Under the pieces are notes generated by a model, which was not told the origin of the DNA, made no database searches, and saw nothing but the letters and a program-made list of their open reading frames with translations. Shown one piece after another: positions 1 through 7,572 of a stretch of 64,000 nucleotides of DNA. The translations under genes were made by a program, and so were the position numbers. This stretch comes from Arthrobacter sp. S39 (lineage in GTDB: Bacteria > Actinomycetota > Actinomycetes > Actinomycetales > Micrococcaceae): assembly GCF_004320525.1 (NCBI RefSeq), contig NZ_SIHX01000014.1:1-64000 (forward strand), in the 5' to 3' direction. Each line of letters starts with the position of its first letter. Positions within the stretch are counted from its first letter, which is position 1.

Positions 1-124
1 TGCCCTGTTCCCTGATCAGCGAATCCAGGGACTCAACCCACTCGGCGGTCTCTTCCGGATCACGATCAGGCAGCTGGTTAGTCAACCCGCTGAGGATATG
101 GGAGGTATCTTCTCCTGCAGCCAC
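1..124 (-). CDS. aceE: Pyruvate dehydrogenase E1 component AceE, 5' end only
   Basis: Only the first 41 codons lie in the window; the gene runs off the left edge. Reading from a GTG at 124 the protein begins VAAGEDTSHILSGL and continues through NQLPDRDPEETAEWV, which I recognise as the N terminus of actinobacterial homodimeric E1. That enzyme decarboxylates pyruvate with thiamine diphosphate in the pyruvate dehydrogenase complex. An in-frame stop a few codons upstream with no ATG between fixes the GTG as start, and a GAGG motif lies just before it. It is transcribed away from the permease gene. The identity rests on a short segment. Confidence 0.85.
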   Translation of the reverse strand, partial: MAAGEDTSHILSGLTNQLPDRDPEETAEWVESLDSLIREQG

Positions 125-157
125 GTCAGCCTCGTTTCATCTTTGAATGTTGGGCTC

Positions 158-182
158 TTGTTTTCGTATTGTGAGAAAACAA
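158..182. promoter_or_regulatory. Inverted repeat, candidate operator upstream of aceE
   Basis: TTGTTTTC (158-165) and GAAAACAA (175-182) form a perfect 8-bp inverted repeat with a 9-nt spacer, about 35-60 bp before the aceE start. AT-rich repeats of this size stand out in a GC-rich genome and suit a dimeric repressor. The regulator is not identified. Confidence 0.4.
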
Positions 183-305
183 TTTTGCCATTCGAGATTA
201 TCGAGAGGGTAGGGCCGCGGTCAACATGACCAGCGCGCCCCCGGCCAACCCGCGTCACGCGCTGCCCTGCGGACCGTTTGTGACCGCCACCCGAGCCGCC
301 GGACC

Positions 306-334
306 TTGACCCGGGGTGATCCAGCTCATACCCT
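306..334 (+). promoter_or_regulatory. Sigma70-type promoter of the NCS1 permease cluster
   Basis: TTGACC (306-311) and TACCCT (329-334) are separated by exactly 17 bp, which predicts a start of transcription near 341 and a 5' leader of about 90 nt before the permease ATG. Confidence 0.5.
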
Positions 335-356
335 TATTTCACTATTCAATAACTTC

Positions 357-373
357 ATTTCGCGATGTGGAAT
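357..373. promoter_or_regulatory. Operator-like box shared with dctA (copy 1)
   Basis: ATTTCGCGATGTGGAAT is a quasi-palindrome (TTTC..GGAA halves). It is nearly identical to the box at 3689-3706 before dctA. It sits about 16-32 nt downstream of the predicted transcription start, a typical repressor position. Its shape resembles IclR-family operators; no such regulator is in the window. Confidence 0.45.
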
Positions 374-429
374 AACAGCAAGGTTCGATCAGGCTCACCA
401 CCGCGGAAAACCCAGAACTGGAGATCCAG

Positions 430-1998
430 ATGCATACGACTCCACCAGTCGGCGTCGAACCGGCTCCCGCCCCGCCAGCGTTGTCGGGCAAGCCGATCCA
501 CCCTGCCTCGGGCATCGACGCCCTGTGCGACACAGCAAGCACCGCCGCCGGCCAGGCCATCAGCCCCACCCTCTACAACGTGGACCTCGCCCCGACGAAG
601 CGGCAGGGCCGCCGCTGGACCGGGTACAGCATCTTCACCCTGTGGGCGAATGACGTGCACAGCCTCGGTAACTACGCGTTCGCCGTCGGCCTCTTCTCGT
701 TGGGCCTTGGCGGCTGGCAGATCCTTGCAGCCCTCGCCATCGGCGCCGTCCTGCTCTTTGCGCTGCTCAGCTTCTCCGGGTTTATGGGCCAAAAGACCGG
801 TGTGCCGTTCCCGGTCATGAGCCGGATCAGCTTCGGCATCCGGGGAGCCCAGCTTGCCAGCCTCCTGCGCGGCGCCGTGGCCGTTGCCTGGTTCGGCATC
901 CAGACCTTCCTTGCCTCGGTGGTTCTGCGGGTCATGCTCGTGGCCATGGTTCCCTCGCTGCATGAACTGGACACCAACTCCATCCTCGGCCTGTCCACGC
1001 TGGGCTGGATCGCCTTCGTTTCACTCTGGATCGTTCAGCTGGTGATCGTCAGCTTCGGGATGGAAATGATCCGCAAGTATGAGGCGTTCGCCGGACCCGT
1101 CATTCTCATCACCATGGTGCTGCTCGCAGCCTGGGTCTTCATCGAGGCCAAGGGCGCCATCCAGTGGACGGGCATCCGCGGGCTCGAAGGCGGCGAAATG
1201 TGGCGGACCATCTTCGCCGGCGGCGCGCTATGGGTATCCATCTACGGCACGTTCGTGCTGAACTTCTGCGACTTCACCCGCTCGGCCGTGTCTAAAAAGT
1301 CGATCGTCCGGGGCAACTTCTGGGGCATCCCCATCAACATGCTGCTGTTCGGCGCCATTGTTGTGGTCCTCGCCGGCGGGCAGTACAAGATCAACGGCAC
1401 CATCATCGAAACGCCGTCCGACATCGTGGAGAGCATCCCGAACACGCTGTTCCTGGTCCTCGCATGCCTCGCCATCCTGATCCTGACCATCGCCGTGAAC
1501 CTGATGGCCAATTTCGTGGCCCCTGTCTACGCCCTGACCAACCTGTTCCCCAAACGCCTCGACTTCCGGAAAGCCGCCTGGGTCAGCGGCACCATCGGCC
1601 TGGTCATCCTGCCGTGGAACCTCTACAACAATCCGCTGGTGATTGTGTACTTCCTCGGCGGGCTCGGGGCCCTGCTGGGACCGCTGTTCGGCGTGGTCAT
1701 GGCCGACTACTGGCTGCTCCGCCGCGGCAAGGTCAACGTCCCCGAGTTGTACAGCGAAAGCCCGTCCGGAGCGTACTTCTACACAAAGGGCGTCAATCCC
1801 AAGGCGATTATCGCGCTGCTGCCCGCGTCCGCCGTCGCGATCCTTATCGCTTTCGTCCCGGCCCTGGAACCCGCGGCGCCGTTTGCCTGGTTCTTTGGCG
1901 CCGGCCTGGCCGCCCTGACGTACTACCTGATCGCTGACCGCACACAGCAGTTCGACGACGTCGACGGCGAGGCCATCGCCGTGGCCAGCACGCACTGA
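430..1998 (+). CDS. NCS1-family permease (hydantoin/allantoin/nucleobase type)
   Basis: A 522-residue polytopic membrane protein of the nucleobase:cation symporter-1 family, predicted to import a purine-, hydantoin- or allantoin-like substrate with Na+ or H+. The family hallmark is the N-terminal NVDLAPT..R.WTGYSIFTLW segment near residue 50, followed by about twelve hydrophobic segments, a SRISFGIRG motif around residue 135 and NLMANFVAPVYALTNLFP around residue 358. The ATG is preceded by GGAG six nt upstream. The racemase-like gene follows after 34 nt, so the cluster may serve catabolism of a cyclic ureide or amide. The substrate cannot be told from sequence. Confidence 0.88.
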   Translation: MHTTPPVGVEPAPAPPALSGKPIHPASGIDALCDTASTAAGQAISPTLYNVDLAPTKRQGRRWTGYSIFTLWANDVHSLGNYAFAVGLFSLGLGGWQILAALAIGAVLLFALLSFSGFMGQKTGVPFPVMSRISFGIRGAQLASLLRGAVAVAWFGIQTFLASVVLRVMLVAMVPSLHELDTNSILGLSTLGWIAFVSLWIVQLVIVSFGMEMIRKYEAFAGPVILITMVLLAAWVFIEAKGAIQWTGIRGLEGGEMWRTIFAGGALWVSIYGTFVLNFCDFTRSAVSKKSIVRGNFWGIPINMLLFGAIVVVLAGGQYKINGTIIETPSDIVESIPNTLFLVLACLAILILTIAVNLMANFVAPVYALTNLFPKRLDFRKAAWVSGTIGLVILPWNLYNNPLVIVYFLGGLGALLGPLFGVVMADYWLLRRGKVNVPELYSESPSGAYFYTKGVNPKAIIALLPASAVAILIAFVPALEPAAPFAWFFGAGLAALTYYLIADRTQQFDDVDGEAIAVASTH

Positions 1999-2032
1999 CA
2001 CGCACACCCACGCCACGAACCACGGAGAGATT

Positions 2033-2782
2033 ATGCGCATCCTCGTTGCCAACGTGAACACCACCCAGTCCATGACCGATTCCATCGCCGCCCAGGCACG
2101 GAGCATCGCCGCGCCTGGAACGGAGATTGTGGGGCTAACGCCCAGGTTCGGCGCGGATTCCTGCGAGGGAAACTTCGAAAGCTACCTGGCAGCGATCGCC
2201 GTGATGGACCGGGTGGCCGCCTACCCGGAACCGTTCGACGCCGTCATCCAGGCGGGCTACGGCGAACACGGCCGGGAGGGCCTGCAGGAACTCCTGGACG
2301 TGCCCGTCGTCGACATCACCGAGGCGGCCGCGTCCACGGCCATGTTCCTGGGCCACAAATATTCAGTGATCACCACCCTGGACCGGGCGGTGCCGCTGAT
2401 CGAGGACCGCCTGAAGCTGGCAGGCCTCGACGCGAGATGTGCGTCCGTGCGGGCGAGCGGAATGGCGGTCCTGGAGCTCGAGGAGGAGCCGGAGCGGGCG
2501 GTCGAAGCCATCATCGAGCAGGCGCTGATCGCGGTCCGGGACGACAAGGCGGAGGTTATTGTCCTGGGCTGCGGCGGCATGGCCGGGCTGGACGAGGAGA
2601 TCCGGCGGCGGGCGGGCGTACCCGTGGTGGACGGCGTGGCCTCGGCGGTGACCATCGCCGAAGGCCTGGTCCGCATGGGGCTGTCCACCTCCAAGGTCCG
2701 CACCTACGCGGCACCGCGGCCGAAGACTGTCATAGGCTGGCCCTTGTCCGCCGCGGCTGCGGTACCCGAGGGTGCGCGCTGA
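2033..2782 (+). CDS. Asp/Glu/hydantoin racemase family protein, first catalytic Cys missing
   Basis: A 249-residue member of the aspartate/glutamate/hydantoin racemase superfamily. The N terminus [11 protein letters not shown] and the second catalytic motif LGCGGM (Cys180) fit the family. The first catalytic motif, ACFGDPG in hydantoin and allantoin racemases, is AGYGEHG here (residues 74-80), so Gly75 replaces the first of the two cysteines. A two-base racemization is therefore unlikely, and an isomerase, decarboxylase-like or other one-cysteine reaction is possible. It lies between a permease and an SDR on one strand, probably an operon. AGAGATT before the ATG gives a weak ribosome site. 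Confidence 0.8.
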   Translation: MRILVANVNTTQSMTDSIAAQARSIAAPGTEIVGLTPRFGADSCEGNFESYLAAIAVMDRVAAYPEPFDAVIQAGYGEHGREGLQELLDVPVVDITEAAASTAMFLGHKYSVITTLDRAVPLIEDRLKLAGLDARCASVRASGMAVLELEEEPERAVEAIIEQALIAVRDDKAEVIVLGCGGMAGLDEEIRRRAGVPVVDGVASAVTIAEGLVRMGLSTSKVRTYAAPRPKTVIGWPLSAAAAVPEGAR

Positions 2783-2811
2783 CGGCAACCCCCTTGTTGA
2801 AAGGCACGTCC

Positions 2812-3579
2812 ATGACTGACTCCAGCCCGTCCGCAGACTCCCGGGTCGCCGTCGTCACCGGGGCCGGATCCGGCATCGGCCGGGCGGTGGCCCGGCTGAT
2901 GCTGGCCGACGGCTACCGGGTGGCCCTGGCCGGACGGCGGGAAGCGCAGCTCCTCGAAACGGCGGACGGACACCCGAACGCGCTGGCGGTGCCCTGCGAC
3001 GTCACGGCGCCCGACGACGTCGAGCGGCTTTTCGAGGCCGCCCGCCTGCGGTGGGGGAGAGTGGATGTGCTCTTCAACAACGCCGGCGTCTTCGGGCCAG
3101 CCGCCTCCGTCGACGAGATCAGCCTGGCCGACTGGAACGCCACGGTGGCCGTGAACCTCACGGGCTCCATGCTCTGCGCTGCAGCCGCGGTCCGGGCCAT
3201 GAAAGCCCAGCAGCCGCAGGGCGGCCGGATCATCAACAACGGCTCCATTTCGGCGCACTCACCCCGGCCGCGGACCGTGGCCTACGCCGTGACCAAACAT
3301 GCCATGACCGGGCTGACCAAGAGCATCGAATTGGACGGCCGCGGTTTTGGCATCACCTGCGGCCAGATCGACATTGGCAACACCGCCACGGACATCATGG
3401 ACACCATCGGGGTGGGCACGGGAGCCCTCCAGGCCGACGGCAGCCGCCGCGTCGAGCCCATGTTCCCCGTGGACGACGCCGCCCGCGCCGTCCTGCTGAT
3501 GGCCGGCATGCCGGCGTCGGCCAGCGTGGGTTCCGTCGTTATTACCGCCGCGGGCATGCCCTTCATCGGCCGCGGCTAG
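2812..3579 (+). CDS. SDR-family NAD(P)-dependent oxidoreductase
   Basis: A 255-residue short-chain dehydrogenase. The cofactor motif TGAGSGIG is near residue 16, NNAG near 90, the catalytic Ser lies in NNGSIS near 145 and the YxxxK pair in YAVTKHA near 160, so the active site is complete. The ATG at 2812 has AAAGG just upstream. It lies 29 nt after the racemase-like gene and closes the cluster. It probably oxidises or reduces a hydroxy or keto product of the same pathway; the substrate is unknown. Confidence 0.85.
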   Translation: MTDSSPSADSRVAVVTGAGSGIGRAVARLMLADGYRVALAGRREAQLLETADGHPNALAVPCDVTAPDDVERLFEAARLRWGRVDVLFNNAGVFGPAASVDEISLADWNATVAVNLTGSMLCAAAAVRAMKAQQPQGGRIINNGSISAHSPRPRTVAYAVTKHAMTGLTKSIELDGRGFGITCGQIDIGNTATDIMDTIGVGTGALQADGSRRVEPMFPVDDAARAVLLMAGMPASASVGSVVITAAGMPFIGRG

Positions 3580-3688
3580 CGGCAGCACCCTGACTTTCCG
3601 CTGCGTATCCGGACGCCCGCCCGGGGGTTCCCCCTGTCCGATGGCCGGATTCACAGCGGCTTTTGGCGCGCCTCCACGGATCCAGATT

Positions 3689-3706
3689 ATTTCGCAATGT
3701 GGAAAT
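3689..3706. promoter_or_regulatory. Operator-like box shared with the permease (copy 2)
   Basis: ATTTCGCAATGTGGAAAT is an 18-bp quasi-palindrome about 95 bp before the dctA start. It matches 16 of 17 bases of the box at 357-373. Two copies before two transport units 3.3 kb apart point to a common regulator encoded elsewhere. Confidence 0.45.
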
Positions 3707-3797
3707 TGATTTTCCTCTTGCGGAATTATGTGACCGGGGTTACGTTGGAAACAGACCCCGATCTCCGGGGCTGTTCCCGATTGATAGGTACAGATCA

Positions 3798-5309
3798 ATG
3801 AAGATCCCAGATTCCGCGGCGCTGAAGGCGAGTTCGGCCCCGCAGAAGAAGAAGCCCCTGTATAGGTCGCTCTTCTTCCAAATTCTGATCGCCGTCGTGG
3901 CAGGTGTTCTTATCGGACATTTCTGGCCGGACCTCGGCTCGCAGCTGAGGCCGCTCGGTGATGGTTTCATCCAGCTCATCAAAATGATCATCGCGCCGCT
4001 GATTTTCCTGGTGATCGTCACCGGCATCTCAGCCGTAGGCGACGTCAAGGCGGTCGGAAGGGTCGGAGTCAAAGCCCTTCTGTACTTCACCGCGGCCACG
4101 CTCTTCGCGCTGGTCTTCGGCCTGATCGTAGGCAACATCGTCCAGCCCGGTGCCGGGCTGAACATCGATCCCAACACCCTCTCCCAGGAAGCGCTGACCG
4201 CGAAGACCGGCACGACGCCGCCCAAGGACGCGGCCCACTTCATCCTGGACATCATCCCCACCAGCGTCATCGGCGCTTTCGCGAACAACAGCCTCCTGCA
4301 GGTCCTGTTCTTCTCGGTGTTCTTCGGTGCGGCCATCGTGGTCATCGGCCGTGAGCGCTGCATGCCGGTCATCAGCCTCATGGACACCATCCTGGAGCTC
4401 ATCTTCAAGATCATGTCCTGGATCATGAAGGTGGCACCGATCGGTGCGTTCGGTGCCATGGCGTTCATCATCGGCCAGTACGGGCTCGGAACCCTCAGCA
4501 CGTATGCGAAGCTCATCGCCGCCTGCTACGGCGCGGCAATCGTCTTCATCGCCCTGCTGTTCCTCGTGGCCTGGAGCTTCGCCCGGGTTCCGCTGTGGCA
4601 GTTCCTGAAGTACACCCGTGAAGAGTTCCTGTTGGCCCTCGGCACCGCCTCCACGGAGGCCGTGATGCCGCGCATCATGACCAAGCTGACCAACGCCGGC
4701 TGCTCACGTGCAACAACGGGCCTCGTGGTCCCGACGGGCTACTCCTTCAACCTCGACGGCGCCGCGATCTACCTTTCCATTTCGCTGCTCTTCCTGGCCC
4801 AGGCCTTCGGGCACAACCTGGACCTCGGCCAGCAGCTGGCCGCACTCGGTGTGCTGCTGCTGACGTCCAAGGGCATGGCCGGCGTTCCCGGGTCATCGTT
4901 CCTGGCACTCTCCGCCACCGCCGCCGCCCTCGGCATCTTCCCGGTGGCCGGCGTCGCACTCCTCCTCGGCGCTGACCGGCTCATGGACTCCATGCGCGTG
5001 GTGGTCAACCTGCTGGGCAACTGCGTCGCCACTTTCGTGGTCTCCAAGTGGGAAGGCCAGTTCGACCGCAGCGTCATGGTCCGGGCGTTCCGCGGCGAGA
5101 TCACCAACCATGACTCCGCCATCATGCTCGGCGTGGAGGACGACTTCGAGGACCAGGAACTGGAACGGATCAGCGGCGGCCAGGAGCCGTCCCCCAAGTT
5201 CCGCGGCGGCCCCAACCCGGGCGACATCCCCGGTTTCCAGATGAGCCGGCCTGCCGGCTCGCACGCCGCCCCGGCGCAGGAGAGCACTGCACCCGCAGTC
5301 CACGACTAG
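3798..5309 (+). CDS. dctA: Dicarboxylate:cation symporter DctA
   Basis: A 503-residue protein of the dicarboxylate/amino acid:cation symporter family that takes up C4-dicarboxylates such as succinate, fumarate and malate. Family motifs are clear: STEAVMPRI near residue 285, PTGYSFNLDGAAIY near 315 (hairpin and substrate-binding helix) and KGMAGVPGSSFL near 355. The first helices include the LIKMIIAPLIF segment. An open frame extends upstream to 3663, but that stretch holds the operator-like box and does not resemble the family, so the ATG at 3798 is chosen. The C-terminal tail beyond residue 430 is longer than in E. coli DctA. A strong hairpin follows the stop. Confidence 0.92.
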   Translation: MKIPDSAALKASSAPQKKKPLYRSLFFQILIAVVAGVLIGHFWPDLGSQLRPLGDGFIQLIKMIIAPLIFLVIVTGISAVGDVKAVGRVGVKALLYFTAATLFALVFGLIVGNIVQPGAGLNIDPNTLSQEALTAKTGTTPPKDAAHFILDIIPTSVIGAFANNSLLQVLFFSVFFGAAIVVIGRERCMPVISLMDTILELIFKIMSWIMKVAPIGAFGAMAFIIGQYGLGTLSTYAKLIAACYGAAIVFIALLFLVAWSFARVPLWQFLKYTREEFLLALGTASTEAVMPRIMTKLTNAGCSRATTGLVVPTGYSFNLDGAAIYLSISLLFLAQAFGHNLDLGQQLAALGVLLLTSKGMAGVPGSSFLALSATAAALGIFPVAGVALLLGADRLMDSMRVVVNLLGNCVATFVVSKWEGQFDRSVMVRAFRGEITNHDSAIMLGVEDDFEDQELERISGGQEPSPKFRGGPNPGDIPGFQMSRPAGSHAAPAQESTAPAVHD

Positions 5310-5341
5310 CGGCGGCCCCCAGCCAGCCACCGCCCGACCGT

Positions 5342-5379
5342 GCAGGCCCCGTCCCGGAACACACCGGGGCGGGGCCTGC
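5342..5379 (+). terminator. Hairpin terminator after dctA
   Basis: GCAGGCCCCGTCCCGG (5342-5357) pairs with 5364-5379 over 16 bp with one G-T wobble and a 6-nt loop. It lies 32 nt after the dctA stop. There is no U tract, as is common in high-GC actinobacteria. Confidence 0.65.
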
Positions 5380-5411
5380 GCGTTTCAGCGTCACGGGCCA
5401 GGAGCCTCGCC

Positions 5412-5417
5412 TAGGAT
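5412..5417 (+). promoter_or_regulatory. Leaderless -10 box of the Pr6Pr gene
   Basis: TAGGAT ends 6 nt before the ATG at 5424, and no Shine-Dalgarno sequence is present, so the transcript probably begins at the start codon. Confidence 0.5.
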
Positions 5418-5423
5418 CGGCTT

Positions 5424-6095
5424 ATGACCGCAAACAGGGGACTTGCACTTTTCCGCTTTTGGTTCGCGCTGCTGGGTTTCGTGGCAGTGCTGTTCCAGTT
5501 CCTGCACCTGATGCAGAACGTTCCGGGCGCCAAGGCCGGAAACTACTTCAGCTACTTCACCATCGAGTCCAACATCATCGCCTTCGTCACGCTGGGCATC
5601 GCCGGCTGGTTTGCCTGGAAGGGGGAGAGTCCACGCTGGCTGGAACTGCTCCGCGGGGCCGCCACCGTGTACATGACCATCACGGGAATCACGTACAGCC
5701 TCCTGCTCAGCGACATCGACGTGAACACCCCCATCCCGTGGATCAACGTGGTGCTGCACTACACCGTGCCCACCATTATCGTCATCGACTGGCTTGTGGA
5801 CCTGCCCAAGACGCGGATCTCCATCAGGACCTCGCTGCTGTGGCTGGCGTTTCCCCTGCTGTACCTGGTCTACAGCCTGGTCCGCGGCCCCATCGTGGAC
5901 TGGTACCCCTACCCGTTCCTGGATCCGCGGAGCAGCGGATACGGCACAGTGGCGGTAATGTCGGTGCTGATCGCGGTGGCTGCTTTCGCATTTGCCGTCG
6001 TTGCCGCGTTGTCCACCAAACTCCAGGACACCGTCCCGCACCCTGCCACGGCGCCAGCCACCGGGCGGCACCGGGTTCCGATCGAAACACCCTAG
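5424..6095 (+). CDS. Pr6Pr family integral membrane protein
   Basis: A 223-residue protein with about six hydrophobic segments that fits the Pr6Pr (FAR-17a/AIG1-like) group. Recognisable family elements are SYFTIESNI near residue 35, LHYTVPT near 113 and WYPYPFLDP near 165, with conserved polar residues inside membrane helices. The molecular function of the bacterial family is not known; eukaryotic relatives include hydrolases of fatty acid esters. It stands alone between the dctA terminator and convergent genes. Confidence 0.75.
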   Translation: MTANRGLALFRFWFALLGFVAVLFQFLHLMQNVPGAKAGNYFSYFTIESNIIAFVTLGIAGWFAWKGESPRWLELLRGAATVYMTITGITYSLLLSDIDVNTPIPWINVVLHYTVPTIIVIDWLVDLPKTRISIRTSLLWLAFPLLYLVYSLVRGPIVDWYPYPFLDPRSSGYGTVAVMSVLIAVAAFAFAVVAALSTKLQDTVPHPATAPATGRHRVPIETP

Positions 6096-6104
6096 GCCAA
6101 CGGG

Positions 6105-6482
6105 TCAGAGCGGCAGGAGGGCGGACAAATCCGCCCTCAGGCCGGACGCCTCCACCCGGCCCGCCGCGACGGCGTCTGCCCAGCTCAACTGTCCGGTGAC
6201 CATGCCCAGCCAGGTGGCGGCGTCGCACTCAATCACATTGGGTGGCGTCCCGCGCGTGTGCCGCGGGCCTTCCACGCACTGGGTGACGCCGAACGGCGGC
6301 ACCCGGACTTCCACCGAGTTGCCCGGAGCCCGGGCCGTGACCTCCTCCAGCGTGTACCGCACGGCGGTGGCGGTGACGGCGCGGGGGACCGGAACGTCCG
6401 ACGGCGTGGCCGCACCTTCGCGCCATGCGGCCAGTGCCGCTGTGCCTTCTTCGATGCCAATACGACGGCGCGCTACAGCCAT
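6105..6482 (-). CDS. Sterol carrier family protein (actinobacterial)
   Basis: A 125-residue protein whose second half, with APGNSVEVRVPPFGVTQC, GPRHTRGTPPNV and SGLRADLSALLPL, matches the small actinobacterial family annotated as sterol carrier family protein (SCP2/MDMPI-like fold). The open frame begins at 6578, but AAGGAGG lies 8 nt before the ATG at 6482 and homologues start with MAxxRRRI, so 6482 is taken. It follows the asparaginase gene on the same strand after about 37 nt. Its role is unknown; binding of a hydrophobic ligand is suggested by the fold only. Confidence 0.75.
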   Translation of the reverse strand: MAVARRRIGIEEGTAALAAWREGAATPSDVPVPRAVTATAVRYTLEEVTARAPGNSVEVRVPPFGVTQCVEGPRHTRGTPPNVIECDAATWLGMVTGQLSWADAVAAGRVEASGLRADLSALLPL

Positions 6483-6519
6483 ACGGACGGCCTCCTTCAG
6501 AATGGGGTTGGGAAAAGGG

Positions 6520-7536
6520 TCAGTCCAGGAGCGCCGAGACGGCCGGCCCCAGCCGGATCCGGCCGACGGGCCGGCCACCGCCCAGTACGGGTTCGACTAC
6601 TTTTTCCAGGACGCTGGAGACGCCCGGGATGTCTACAGCCCCGGCCGCGGCGAGCATTGTCAGGCCCACCAGGGAGGTGGCCCTCAGGTTTCCGTCCAGC
6701 ATCTTGAGGGCCACCGCAACACCCTGCGGGGTGGCCATCACCAGCACGCCTTCCGCGCCGATCTTGGCGATGATCCCCAGTTCGTCCATCACGATGGTGT
6801 TGGCCTCGCCCCGGCCCTGCACGGCCCACGGGTAGTCCAGCATGGAGGTGGCAACGGTGGCGGCCCTGGCATTGGAGTTCTTGTCACCGGGTGCTTTGGC
6901 CAGCAGGGAAAAAGCGCGGGCAAGGCCGGTCAGCGAGACAGCGGCCACCGGAGCCCCGCAGCCGTCGATGCCCAGGTGGGCGATCTGTTCGCCGGTGTAC
7001 TCCTCGATGACGCTGCGGACGCGCTGCTGCAGCGGATGGTTGGGTTCGAGGTAGCTGTGCGTGTCCCAGCCGTTCTCCGTGCAGGCCCACAGGAACGCAG
7101 CGTGTTTTCCGGAGCAGTTGAAGGCCAGCCTGGACTTGCCGCGCTCGGACCGGACCAGCCAGTTGCGGGCGGTCTCGTCCTGCGGCCACGCGGCCGGGCA
7201 CTGGAGCTGGTCCTCCCGGACGCCCGCGGCCTTGAGCATCCCCTCCACCACGTCCATGTGGTCCAGGGACCCCACGTGGCTGGCGCAGGCAATCGCCACC
7301 TGCGCGCCGCGCAGCGGGACGCCGGCCTGCATGGACGCCAGGGCCTGCAATGGCTTGAGCGCTGACCGTGCGTAGATGGGGGTGGTGACATCGCCAAGCT
7401 CGGTCACCACGGTGCCGTCGGCCGCCAGGAGGACAGCCGAGCCGATGTGCCGGGACTCCACAAAGCCGCTTCGTTCGACGACGGCCAGTTCGACGGCGGA
7501 GTCCACAGTGAAGGTGGCATGCGGGTTGTGCGGCAT
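6520..7536 (-). CDS. L-asparaginase, type II of the Rhizobium (Asparaginase_II) family
   Basis: A 338-residue asparaginase of the family typified by the Rhizobium etli enzymes, unrelated to E. coli AnsA/AnsB. It should hydrolyse L-asparagine to aspartate and ammonia in the cytoplasm. Residues equivalent to the known active site are present: the SxxK pair Ser58-Lys61 in RSALKP, Ser86 in CASH, Cys141 in NCSGKH, and Asp191 and Cys193 in IDGCGAP. Length is normal for the family. A TAGACT box ends 6 nt before the ATG and there is no ribosome site. Confidence 0.9.
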   Translation of the reverse strand: MPHNPHATFTVDSAVELAVVERSGFVESRHIGSAVLLAADGTVVTELGDVTTPIYARSALKPLQALASMQAGVPLRGAQVAIACASHVGSLDHMDVVEGMLKAAGVREDQLQCPAAWPQDETARNWLVRSERGKSRLAFNCSGKHAAFLWACTENGWDTHSYLEPNHPLQQRVRSVIEEYTGEQIAHLGIDGCGAPVAAVSLTGLARAFSLLAKAPGDKNSNARAATVATSMLDYPWAVQGRGEANTIVMDELGIIAKIGAEGVLVMATPQGVAVALKMLDGNLRATSLVGLTMLAAAGAVDIPGVSSVLEKVVEPVLGGGRPVGRIRLGPAVSALLD

Positions 7537-7542
7537 AGTGCC

Positions 7543-7548
7543 AGTCTA
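7543..7548 (-). promoter_or_regulatory. Leaderless -10 box of asparaginase
   Basis: On the minus strand TAGACT is followed by ggcact and the ATG at 7536, a spacing of 6 nt. Confidence 0.5.
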
Positions 7549-7572
7549 GGGGCCGGGCAGGGGATTGCCGGG

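Larger units (their letters stand above)
125..429. other. Divergent intergenic region aceE / NCS1 permease
   Basis: This gene-free stretch of 305 bases holds the start regions of two divergent genes. It contains an inverted repeat on the aceE side (158-182), a sigma70-type promoter for the permease (306-334) and an operator-like box just downstream of that promoter (357-373). I see no credible ORF or RNA gene in it. Confidence 0.6.
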
